Source: Chloroflexota bacterium (lineage in GTDB: Bacteria; Chloroflexota; Limnocylindria; QHBO01). From it: a DNA stretch of 6,560 nucleotides. Positions 1 to 5,049 of this stretch are shown one piece after another. The number at the start of each line of letters is the position of its first letter. Within the stretch, counting starts at the first letter, position 1. A model generated the notes under the pieces. It worked only from the letters and a program-made list of their open reading frames with translations. It made no database searches and was not told the DNA's origin. A program made the position numbers and the translations under genes. The stretch spans positions 1 to 6,560 of the forward strand of contig JACDHU010000101.1 in assembly GCA_013820865.1 (NCBI GenBank). Reading direction: 5' to 3'.

Positions 1-624
1 GGTACCCATCGACGCACGCTTGCGCTCCATTGGAGTGCGGGCCGGCCGCCGCGTTGGCCGCGCCTCGTTCTGCGGATCGCCTTCGTCCTTATCGCCTCGG
101 CCGGACTGTCGATCGCCTTCACCCAGGGAGCTGCTGCCGCGGATCCACTCCTGCCGGCGCCGGATGAGTTGCTGAGCGAATTGACCGATTCGGTGACCGA
201 AGCAGTTGCGGGGCCGGTGGAAGCCGCTGCCGGGACGACGAAACGGCAGCCGATGCCATTACACCCGCTGTCGACGCCGTGACCCCCATCGTCCAGCCAG
301 CGACCGACACCCTCGAGCCGGTGGTGGACACGCTCGCCGCGATCGCCGAGCCGATTGGTGACGTGTCGCGCCGGTCCTGGCGCCCATCGTCGATGCCGGC
401 GCGTGGGAGTCAGCCCTGCAACTGCCGTTGCCGAGGGTGACAACGTTGCTCCGAAGGCGGATGCTCGGGTGAACGCTGCGGAAAACCGTGGCGCTCAGCC
501 GGCTGGCCGTTCCCTGCCCGACACGGCGATGGGTCTGCCCGGCGCGGACCCGATTGGCGGCCTCCTGTTGATCGGCCTGGCCGGTCCGGCGGTCTGGCGC
601 CGCCTGGTGGCCACGGTCCGGTAA
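1..624 (+). pseudogene. Secreted LPDTA-type wall-anchored stalk protein, frame broken three times, 5'-partial
   Basis: Three kinds of protein signal sit in one line but in shifting frames. Frame 1 from position 1 gives an Arg-rich stretch, a hydrophobic core (LVLRIAFVLIASAGLSIAF) and an Ala-rich cleavage region (GAAAADP), so a Sec signal peptide; this frame stops at 280-282. Frame 3 (about 237-365) continues with Pro-punctuated helical repeats such as DAITPAVDAVTPIV and DTLEPVVDTLAAIAEPI. Frame 2 (about 374-430) gives VLAPIVDAGAWESALQL. Frame 1 resumes at about 430 with a polar linker, LPDTA (514-528), a hydrophobic segment and a WRR...R tail ending at TAA 622-624. Each slip equals one missing base, and the three together restore the original frame. 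Either the sequence has three single-base errors or the gene is decaying. No start codon is evident in the window, so the start is probably upstream. The repeats look like an extracellular stalk. The sortase type is not identifiable; the overall architecture is the firmest part of this call. Confidence 0.6.
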
Positions 625-633
625 CGGAACGGA

Positions 634-666
634 TCCTGGGGCGGTGAGCGACTCGCCGTCCCAGGA
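634..666 (+). terminator. Strong hairpin between convergent genes, probable terminator
   Basis: The left arm TCCTGGGGCGGTGAG (634-648) and right arm CTCGCCGTCCCAGGA (652-666) enclose a three-base CGA loop. In the + strand transcript all 15 positions pair, two of them as G-U wobbles. In the - strand transcript those two become A-C mismatches, so the hairpin favours + strand RNA. It lies 10 bases after the TAA of the wall-protein gene and 10 bases beyond the stop of the opposing 97-residue gene. There is no clear U-tract, so it may act with Rho or as a 3' stabiliser instead of as a textbook intrinsic terminator. Confidence 0.65.
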
Positions 667-675
667 CTTCCATGC

Positions 676-969
676 TCACTCCACCTCGATCGTCTCGCGC
701 GCCTGGCTTTCGCTGTCACTCGCCTCGTTGTCGTCGAGGCGCTGGATCCACTTGTCCAGGTAGACGCGCGCCGCAAGAAGCTGCTCTCGGCTGGCGACCT
801 TCAGGTGCTTGCGGGCCTCCTGGGGAAAGACCGTATGCACCGTGGCCCAGAAGGCGGTTTCGATGCCGGACCGTCCCTGGTCCATTGACGTGCGCCAGCT
901 TCGCTGCTCGAGCTCGGCGATGCGCGCTTCGAGATCGGCGCTACGGTCGTTCGTTGGTCCATCGGTCAT
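676..969 (-). CDS. 97-residue hypothetical protein coupled to the Get3/ArsA-like ATPase
   Basis: I do not recognise a named family. The protein begins with a short polar tail and a heptad-like helix (SADLEARIAELEQRSW, about residues 10-25). A conserved-looking middle follows (SGIETAFWATVHTVFPQEA), then a helix rich in Arg, Leu and Ala (REQLLAARVYLDKWIQRLD), and an acidic, probably disordered C-terminus. It has no signal peptide, membrane segment or cysteines, so a soluble, helical, perhaps coiled-coil protein is likely. The ATG start is well supported: AAGGAGA lies 8 bases upstream, inside the last codons of the ATPase gene, and the start overlaps that gene's stop as ATGA (966-969). Such coupling suggests a partner of the ATPase made in step with it. 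The function is not known. Confidence 0.85.
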   Translation of the reverse strand: MTDGPTNDRSADLEARIAELEQRSWRTSMDQGRSGIETAFWATVHTVFPQEARKHLKVASREQLLAARVYLDKWIQRLDDNEASDSESQARETIEVE

Positions 970-2156
970 GTGGAGTTCTCCTTGGATTGTGCCGGGGTAC
1001 CGAAACGGATCTTGAGCGTTCCATCGGTAAAACTGGCGCCCTTCGTGGGGGCGTTGACCAGAATGCGAGGGAGCACGAGCGTGCGGCGCCAGGTTCCGAG
1101 ATCGATGACGAGCTCATCGGCGTGGCGCGACAGGCTGATGCTGTCCTTGTCGGTGAAGGGAAGCGCGACGGACACGACAAAGCCATCGTCGTCGCGCGCC
1201 ACGGCGTACGGACGGCCGCGGTAGAAGAACTGGGTTGGATCGGTTCCGCCATACAGGGACGTCGCCATCTCCCGCAGCAGGTCGATGCCGACCATCTCGC
1301 GATCGAAGAACGGCGCGGTGCGCACCGGGATCGGGTGGAACATCTTCTCGACCAGCGGTCCATAGCGCTGCTGGGCGTCATACCAGCCGCGGAAGTAGGT
1401 CCCCACGTCGTCCGGCAGGATGCGGTTGGCGACCACGAGGTCGGTCGGGTAGTTGTAGAGGTGGAAGTAGGTGAAGGAGCGCTGCGCCTCCTTGATCACG
1501 ACCTGTTCCAGCGTGAGCACGACACGGACCGATGTCTTGGCGTGATCGGTCAGGAGCGCGTGCATGTGCTCGAGGCGCCGAAACAGCTCCTCGCCGGCAT
1601 TGAAGACGGCATCGTTCGGCATCGGCATCCCAACCATGCGCTGGATGAGCGGTCCGGTGAGCTTGGTGATCTTGCGGCCGATTGGCTCGACCTTTTCCAT
1701 CCACCACTTGGCCGCTTCCGGTAGCGACAGAAGCCTGAGCGTCTCGCCGGTCGGGGCCGCGTCGACCACGACCACGTCGTAGTCACCCGAGTCGTGGTGG
1801 TCGGCGATCCACAGGAGCGAGCCGACTTCGTCCATGCCGGGAAGGACCGTCATCTCCTCGGCCATGACCTCGTCCAGGCCACGCCAGCGAAGGACCGATG
1901 CGGCGTATTCCTGGATCCGGCCCCAGTACCGAGACACGTTGAAAAAGACGTCCGACTCTTGAGCCCACAGGTTAGGCGCGATCTCGCGCGGCGTGGGTCC
2001 GAGCTCGAGGTCGAACGCGTCTCCCAGGCTGTGGGCAAGGTCCGTCGACATCACGATGGTTCGATAGCCGAGGTCCGCGCAGGCGAGCGCCGTGGCAGCG
2101 GCCACGCTCGTCTTGCCGACGCCTCCCTTGCCGGTGTAGACCAGGATGCGAGTCAC
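966..2156 (-). CDS. ArsA/Get3 (TRC40)-family ATPase with C-terminal HSP20-like domain
   Basis: A 396-residue P-loop ATPase of the SIMIBI class. It shows the deviant Walker A motif GKGGVGKT (residues 9-16), the switch I-like STDLAHSLGDAF (37-48; Get3 has TDPAHS), the switch II DAAPTGETLR (132-141) and VVANRILP (241-248), matching the adenine-contacting loop of Get3. Residues about 315-386 look like the HSP20-like domain found at the C-terminus of many bacterial ArsA-family proteins. Eukaryotic Get3 delivers tail-anchored membrane proteins, whereas ArsA powers arsenite efflux. Here the only cysteine is C26, so both the arsenite-binding cysteines of ArsA and the zinc CxxC of Get3 are absent, and no ars genes are nearby. 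A protein-targeting or chaperone role is more likely than arsenic resistance, though this is inferred. The start is GTG at 2154-2156, with an in-frame TGA two codons upstream. GGAGG lies 12 bases upstream, longer than ideal. The stop overlaps the next gene by ATGA. Confidence 0.93.
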   Translation of the reverse strand: MTRILVYTGKGGVGKTSVAAATALACADLGYRTIVMSTDLAHSLGDAFDLELGPTPREIAPNLWAQESDVFFNVSRYWGRIQEYAASVLRWRGLDEVMAEEMTVLPGMDEVGSLLWIADHHDSGDYDVVVVDAAPTGETLRLLSLPEAAKWWMEKVEPIGRKITKLTGPLIQRMVGMPMPNDAVFNAGEELFRRLEHMHALLTDHAKTSVRVVLTLEQVVIKEAQRSFTYFHLYNYPTDLVVANRILPDDVGTYFRGWYDAQQRYGPLVEKMFHPIPVRTAPFFDREMVGIDLLREMATSLYGGTDPTQFFYRGRPYAVARDDDGFVVSVALPFTDKDSISLSRHADELVIDLGTWRRTLVLPRILVNAPTKGASFTDGTLKIRFGTPAQSKENST

Positions 2157-2218
2157 GCTCGGTCAGAGCCTCCGTTGGGCGGGCGAATCATTCCGAGCGT
2201 GACCAGCGGTGGAAACGC

Positions 2219-2305
2219 CTACATTCCTCGGCGACGGCCGAAGCCGAAGTAGCCGAGCAGCGCCAGGACGACGAGCACGATGATGATGATCCAGATCAGG
2301 TCCAT
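2219..2305 (-). CDS. 28-residue single-pass membrane peptide
   Basis: A tiny gene. After MDL there is an unbroken hydrophobic run (WIIIIVLVVLALLGYFGF), then GRRRGM and a TAG stop. The Arg-rich C-terminus predicts a single membrane span with the arginines on the cytoplasmic side. The start is decided by the strongest ribosome binding site in the window: AAGGAGG at 2314-2320, exactly 8 bases before the ATG at 2303-2305. A longer in-frame reading that begins at 2413 would run straight through this site and adds a basic, non-conserved-looking leader, so I rejected it. The gene lies 62 bases upstream of the ATPase on the same strand, which suggests co-transcription. The role is unknown; a client or membrane partner of the ATPase is possible but untested. 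Confidence 0.78.
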   Translation of the reverse strand: MDLIWIIIIVLVVLALLGYFGFGRRRGM

Positions 2306-2313
2306 GTGTTGAC

Positions 2314-2320
2314 CCTCCTT
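2314..2320 (-). promoter_or_regulatory. Consensus ribosome binding site of the membrane peptide
   Basis: On the - strand this reads AAGGAGG, a full anti-16S match, with 8 bases to the ATG ending at 2303. It fixes the 28-residue start and implies high translation compared with the weak or distant sites of the ATPase and aldolase genes. Confidence 0.85.
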
Positions 2321-2334
2321 TCCGCGGAGCCTAC

Positions 2335-2354
2335 TGCATGCGCTGGGCCATGCA
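2335..2354. promoter_or_regulatory. Dyad TGCATG-N8-CATGCA upstream of the membrane-peptide gene
   Basis: This is a perfect 6-bp inverted repeat with an 8-base spacer, 30 bases upstream of the membrane-peptide start in the 126-base gap after the aldolase gene. The size suits a dimeric regulator. I see no confident -35/-10 pair beside it. The flanking word GATGCATG on the - strand is close to CGATGCATGC just upstream of the aldolase start (3323-3332), so the two genes might share a site. Short GC/AT palindromes occur by chance, so confidence is low. Confidence 0.3.
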
Positions 2355-2431
2355 TCCGTCCGCGTACGTGAGAGTAATTGGTATCGGTGCTTGCTTGCCG
2401 CCTTGCGCCGCACACATGCTGAACGCGTCCG

Positions 2432-3313
2432 TCAGCGCCCTACGGGCACCGGCGAGAGGAAGGCGGCAACGGATTGCTCCAGCGCCGTCTCCTCGACAGC
2501 GGCCAGGCGGCGCAGCGGGGCCCGCATGCCTTGGCCGACCGAGGTGCCTCGCATGCCGAGCACGTGCTTCGCCGCGGCGATGAACTGGCCGCTCGCCTCG
2601 AGTGCTGCGCGGAGCTCGCTCAGCCTGGCCGTGGAAGGCTCGTCGGCGGCATCGAGCGCTGCTCGCACGACATCGGGGAAGGCCGATGCCATGCCGGACA
2701 CGGTGCCCAGGGCTCCGCGCGCGATTCCCGCGCGGATCAGCGGCTCGCTGCCGATGAGCACCGGCAGGCCGAGCTCCAGGTATGGTTCCACGCGCTCGAA
2801 CGGGGACTCGCTCACCTTCAGGCCCGCAAGGTTGTCGACCGCATCGGCGACCCGCTGGATCACCTCGACCGGCAGGGCGTAGCCGGAGCGCGCGGTGAAG
2901 GCGTAGCAGTAGAAGGGTAGTGGCGCGGCGGCTCGGGCGGCCGCCACGAAATGCGCCGTAAGCGCGTCGGCGTCGAGCGCGAAGTACGGCGGCGGGATGA
3001 CGGCGACCGCATCGGCGCCAATCTCCGTCGCGTGTGCGGCCAGCGCACAGGTGTCGACGGTCGACTGGGCGCCGGCGTGCACGATCAGCGCGCCGGACAC
3101 CGCCGAGCGAAAGGCCTCCACGGTCCGGCGCCGCTCGTCGAGCGAGAGGAGGATGCCCTCGCCGGTTGTGCCGCAGGCGAAGACGCCATCGGCGCCATTC
3201 GACTCGAGGAAGGCCACGTACGGCGCGACGGAGCCCTCGTCGACGGCGGAGCCGTCATCGGTCAATGGGGTGACGGCCGCGACGATGAGCGGGCGATGGT
3301 CCAGATCGGTCAT
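2432..3313 (-). CDS. DapA/N-acetylneuraminate lyase-family aldolase, substrate unknown
   Basis: A 293-residue TIM-barrel class I aldolase-like protein of normal family length. It has GTTGE (residues 48-52, the carboxylate-binding loop), PPPYF (107-111), a Tyr-containing motif Y137-AFTARSG aligned with the YNxPxRTG motif of DapA, and the Schiff-base lysine K166 in GLKVSES. R142 aligns with the Arg of DapA that contacts the substrate carboxylate. The family condenses or cleaves 2-oxo acids, usually via pyruvate bound to the lysine. The changed residues after Y137 (AFTA in place of NxPx) and the lack of lysine-pathway neighbours argue against plain dapA. I chose ATG 3311-3313 because family homology begins just after it (PLIVAAVTPL). 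There is no good ribosome site; GTG at 3322 or ATG at 3388 would add residues that do not resemble the family. A leaderless transcript is possible. It is divergent from the ferredoxin operon. Confidence 0.88.
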   Translation of the reverse strand: MTDLDHRPLIVAAVTPLTDDGSAVDEGSVAPYVAFLESNGADGVFACGTTGEGILLSLDERRRTVEAFRSAVSGALIVHAGAQSTVDTCALAAHATEIGADAVAVIPPPYFALDADALTAHFVAAARAAAPLPFYCYAFTARSGYALPVEVIQRVADAVDNLAGLKVSESPFERVEPYLELGLPVLIGSEPLIRAGIARGALGTVSGMASAFPDVVRAALDAADEPSTARLSELRAALEASGQFIAAAKHVLGMRGTSVGQGMRAPLRRLAAVEETALEQSVAAFLSPVPVGR

Positions 3314-3432
3314 ACGTTTCACGCATGCATCGTAGCGGCCGCGGCCGCGGTCGGCATCGGTCCAGATTGGCATCGGTGTATGCTCCACGGACCACCCATG
3401 AAGCCCATTCGCTTGAGGGACTTCGCAGCACC
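3314..3432. promoter_or_regulatory. Divergent intergenic region between aldolase and ferredoxin operon
   Basis: These 119 bases must hold the promoter for the + strand operon and probably one for the aldolase. They contain a 14-bp perfect palindrome GCGGCCGCGGCCGC (3335-3348) and a 9-base direct repeat GGCATCGGT (3353-3361 and 3369-3377, 16 bases apart). A TATGCT hexamer (3379-3384) could be a -10 for the ferredoxin operon, but no convincing -35 is placed for it. GAGGGA at 3415-3420 is the only Shine-Dalgarno-like run, 12 bases from the ferredoxin ATG. Confidence 0.4.
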
Positions 3433-3675
3433 ATGACCTACGTCATCACCGAGCCCTGCATCGGCGTCAAGGATGCGAGCTGCGTCGACGTCTGCCCGGT
3501 CGACTGCATCCATGCCACCGACGACGACAAGATGTTCTTCATCGACCCTGACGAGTGCATCGACTGTGGAGCGTGCGAGCCGGAGTGTCCGGTCACCGCG
3601 ATCTTCGCCGAGGACGCCGTCCCGGACGACCAGGTGAAGTACATCCAGATCAATGCCGAATACTTCACGAAGTAG
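3433..3675 (+). CDS. fdxA: Seven-iron ferredoxin, [3Fe-4S][4Fe-4S] type
   Basis: A small soluble electron carrier of 80 residues. By alignment with the Azotobacter FdI pattern, C9, C17 and C52 should hold the [3Fe-4S] cluster, and C21, C42, C45 and C48 the [4Fe-4S] cluster; C25 is the usual extra cysteine. The position equivalent to FdI Cys11 is V12, consistent with a three-iron first cluster. The first motif reads CIGVKDASCVDVCPVDC and the second CIDCGACEPECP. The C-terminus ends soon after the core, without the long tail of FdI. ATG 3433 is chosen because MTYVITEPC is the standard family N-terminus; the frame is open further upstream but the added residues do not fit. It is first in the + operon, three bases before the EthD gene, and could serve an oxidoreductase or oxygenase encoded outside the window. 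Confidence 0.95.
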   Translation: MTYVITEPCIGVKDASCVDVCPVDCIHATDDDKMFFIDPDECIDCGACEPECPVTAIFAEDAVPDDQVKYIQINAEYFTK

Positions 3676-3678
3676 CCG

Positions 3679-3987
3679 ATGCCCCGCCTGATTGCGCTGT
3701 ATGCCACCCCCGAGGATCCGGAGGCGTTCGACGAGCACTATCGCGACGTCCACTCGCCGATCATTGCGCGCTACCCGAACCTGCGCGACGTGCGGCTCTC
3801 GAAGCTGGTCGGCGTCGGTGGACGGGAGTCGGCGCATTACCTCATGGCCGAGATGACGTTCGACACCGCCTCCGATCTCGACGGCGCGCTCATGTCCGAG
3901 GCCGGCGCCGCGAGTGCGAAGGACCTCCGCAATTTCGCAGGTGCCGGCGTTTCACTGTTCATTGCGCCTGACGAGGCCGATGCCTGA
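3679..3987 (+). CDS. EthD-family protein (dimeric alpha/beta barrel)
   Basis: A 102-residue protein with the EthD pattern. The N-terminal strand MPRLIALYAT is followed by F17-DEHYRDVHSPII with Y21 and H25, then YPNLRDVRLSKL, a central strand (YLMAEMTFD), a helix (DLDGALMSEAG) and a closing strand (GVSLFIA). This family includes EthD, needed for ethyl tert-butyl ether degradation, and shares its ferredoxin-like fold with muconolactone isomerases. Members often sit in ring or ether catabolic operons, but the reaction is rarely known. It starts three bases after the ferredoxin stop, and its own stop overlaps the next gene's start by 8 bases (3980-3987), so it is translated as part of the same operon. 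A small isomerase or lactone-handling role in the same pathway is inferred. Confidence 0.88.
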   Translation: MPRLIALYATPEDPEAFDEHYRDVHSPIIARYPNLRDVRLSKLVGVGGRESAHYLMAEMTFDTASDLDGALMSEAGAASAKDLRNFAGAGVSLFIAPDEADA

Positions 3988-4939
3988 GCCCGGCTCTCCG
4001 TCCGCCGCTGATCCCGATACCCTCGGCTTCGAGCACATTCGCTATGAGCGCGACGACGATGCGGCTGTGGCCACGGTCACTATCGATCGGCCGCAGGTTC
4101 TCAACGCGCTCGACTTCCCGACCATGCGCGAGCTTGCGCGCGCCTTCGAGCAAGCCTCTTGGGACGATGGCGTGGCGGTGGTCGTGCTCACCGGGGCGGG
4201 GGATCGGGCCTTCTGCACCGGCGCCGACCTCGAAGAGCAGGCGACCATGGGTGCGACCAGCGGACAGTACTGGCGCTGGATGGGTGCGTTCATCGAGATG
4301 CACGATCGCCTGCGGCAGATCGGCAAGCCGACGATCGCCCGCATCAACGGCATCTGCGTCGGAGGCGGCAACGAGCTGCAGATGGCGTGCGACCTCTCAG
4401 TCCTGGTCGACGACGGCTACATCCGGCACGTTGGCCCAGAGCACGGCTCGGTCCCGGCGGGCGGCGCCACCCAGTGGCTGCCGATCATGGTCGGGGAGCG
4501 ACGCGCGCGCGAGATCGTGATGCTGTGTGAGCCGATTCCCCCGGCGACCGCGCTCGAATGGGGGCTCGTGACGCGCGTCGTGCCACGCGACCGCCTGGAC
4601 GCCGAGGTCGCCGCCCTCGCCGAGAACCTCGCCCGCAAGCTGCCGGAGACGATCCGCTACACGAAGACGCAGCTGAACTGGTGGCGTGACCTCGTCTGGT
4701 CGCAGACGGTGCAACACGCGCGCGACTGGCTGGCCGTCCACTCCACCGCCGACGAGACCCGTGAGGCCGTCGCGGCCTTCGGTGAGAAGCGTCGCCCGCG
4801 GTTCGCCGAGCTGCGCCGCCAGCAGGCGGGCGAGGGGTTAGTCTGCCCGGCCTGCGGCGAGACCGGTCTCTCGGCGACAGCGAAGTTCTGCGCCGAGTGC
4901 GGCGTGGCCTTGCCGAACCCGTGGGAGAAGGTGCAATGA
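3980..4939 (+). CDS. Crotonase-family CoA hydrolase/hydratase (oxocyclohexenecarbonyl-CoA hydrolase-like) with C-terminal zinc ribbon
   Basis: 319 residues. The crotonase core covers about 16-280: IDRPQVLNALD (36-46), the first oxyanion segment AFCTGADLEE (77-86), GGGNEL (128-133) with E132 at the position of Glu144 of rat enoyl-CoA hydratase, and E154 in RHVGPEHGSVPAGGATQWLP near the place of Glu164. The run from HVGPEHGS through REIVMLCEPIPP and ALEWGLV recalls 6-oxocyclohex-1-ene-1-carbonyl-CoA hydrolase (BamA/Oah) more than ordinary hydratases; DHNA-CoA synthase (MenB) is a more distant alternative. The core is followed by a zinc ribbon, C289-P-A-C292 and C304-A-E-C307, which is unusual for a crotonase. 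The start is ATG 3980 with GAGG just upstream; an earlier in-frame ATG at 3914 lies inside the EthD gene and is rejected. The reaction is likely on a cyclic or branched enoyl-CoA. No benzoyl-CoA reductase is visible in the window. Confidence 0.88.
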   Translation: MPEPGSPSAADPDTLGFEHIRYERDDDAAVATVTIDRPQVLNALDFPTMRELARAFEQASWDDGVAVVVLTGAGDRAFCTGADLEEQATMGATSGQYWRWMGAFIEMHDRLRQIGKPTIARINGICVGGGNELQMACDLSVLVDDGYIRHVGPEHGSVPAGGATQWLPIMVGERRAREIVMLCEPIPPATALEWGLVTRVVPRDRLDAEVAALAENLARKLPETIRYTKTQLNWWRDLVWSQTVQHARDWLAVHSTADETREAVAAFGEKRRPRFAELRRQQAGEGLVCPACGETGLSATAKFCAECGVALPNPWEKVQ

Positions 4940-5049
4940 CCCTCGCGTCCACCTCACCCCCGGCCGGTTGGACGACCGTCACCGGTTATATCGTTACTGA
5001 TATATCCGCTGACGCTGGTGCCTCGGCGTCGAGGAGGCGCGCGCGATGA
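4936..5049 (+). CDS. Possible 37-residue ORF bridging the two crotonase genes
   Basis: An open frame from ATG 4936 to TGA 5047-5049 fills the whole gap between the crotonase genes. Its start overlaps the upstream stop as ATGA and its stop overlaps the downstream start as ATGA. The product would be Ser/Thr/Ala-rich with an Arg-rich end (SRRRAR) and no recognisable domain. Against it: the frame contains the AT-rich dyad, its third-position GC content is lower than that of its neighbours, and a frame of this length often stays open by chance in GC-rich DNA. It may act only as a leader that couples translation, or be no gene at all. Confidence 0.22.
   Translation: MTLASTSPPAGWTTVTGYIVTDISADAGASASRRRAR
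4981..5010. promoter_or_regulatory. Near-perfect AT-rich dyad, probable operator/promoter
   Basis: The arms CGGTTATATC (4983-4992) and GATATATCCG (4999-5008) surround a 6-base spacer and match at 9 of 10 positions, plus one more outer pair (4981/5010). AT runs like this are rare in this window. The core TATATC-N6-GATATA also supplies two TATATC hexamers that could serve as -10 elements, so a bound dimer would block or shape a promoter for the enoyl-CoA hydratase and the acetyltransferase. TTGGAC at 4968-4973 is a possible -35, but its spacing to either TATATC is not good. A TetR- or PadR-like dimer is plausible; the regulator itself is not in the window. Confidence 0.5.
5032..5037 (+). promoter_or_regulatory. 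Ribosome binding site of the enoyl-CoA hydratase gene
   Basis: AGGAGG lies 8 bases before ATG 5046, which fixes that start and shows that the gene can be translated independently of the upstream cistrons. Confidence 0.85.

Noticed and set aside
672..1724. 350-codon open frame on the + strand
   Set aside because: It is antisense to the ATPase and 97-residue genes, Arg/Gly/His-rich, with no domain. It is a GC-rich shadow of the well-supported - strand genes.
966..2156. Arsenic-resistance operon
   Set aside because: There is no arsR, arsB, arsC or arsD nearby and the ATPase lacks the arsenite-binding cysteines.
2432..3313. True dapA of lysine synthesis
   Set aside because: The tyrosine motif differs and no lysine-pathway genes are adjacent, so only family membership is claimed.
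3314..3388. Longer N-terminus for the aldolase starting at 3388
   Set aside because: The 25 extra residues do not resemble the family and would occupy the divergent promoter region; no ribosome site supports that start.
3319..3837. 172-codon open frame on the - strand
   Set aside because: It lies opposite the ferredoxin and EthD genes, both unmistakable; the antisense product has no recognisable domain.
3914..3979. Longer N-terminus for the first crotonase
   Set aside because: It would overlap the end of the EthD gene by over 70 bases and adds residues that are a frame-shifted reading of EthD.
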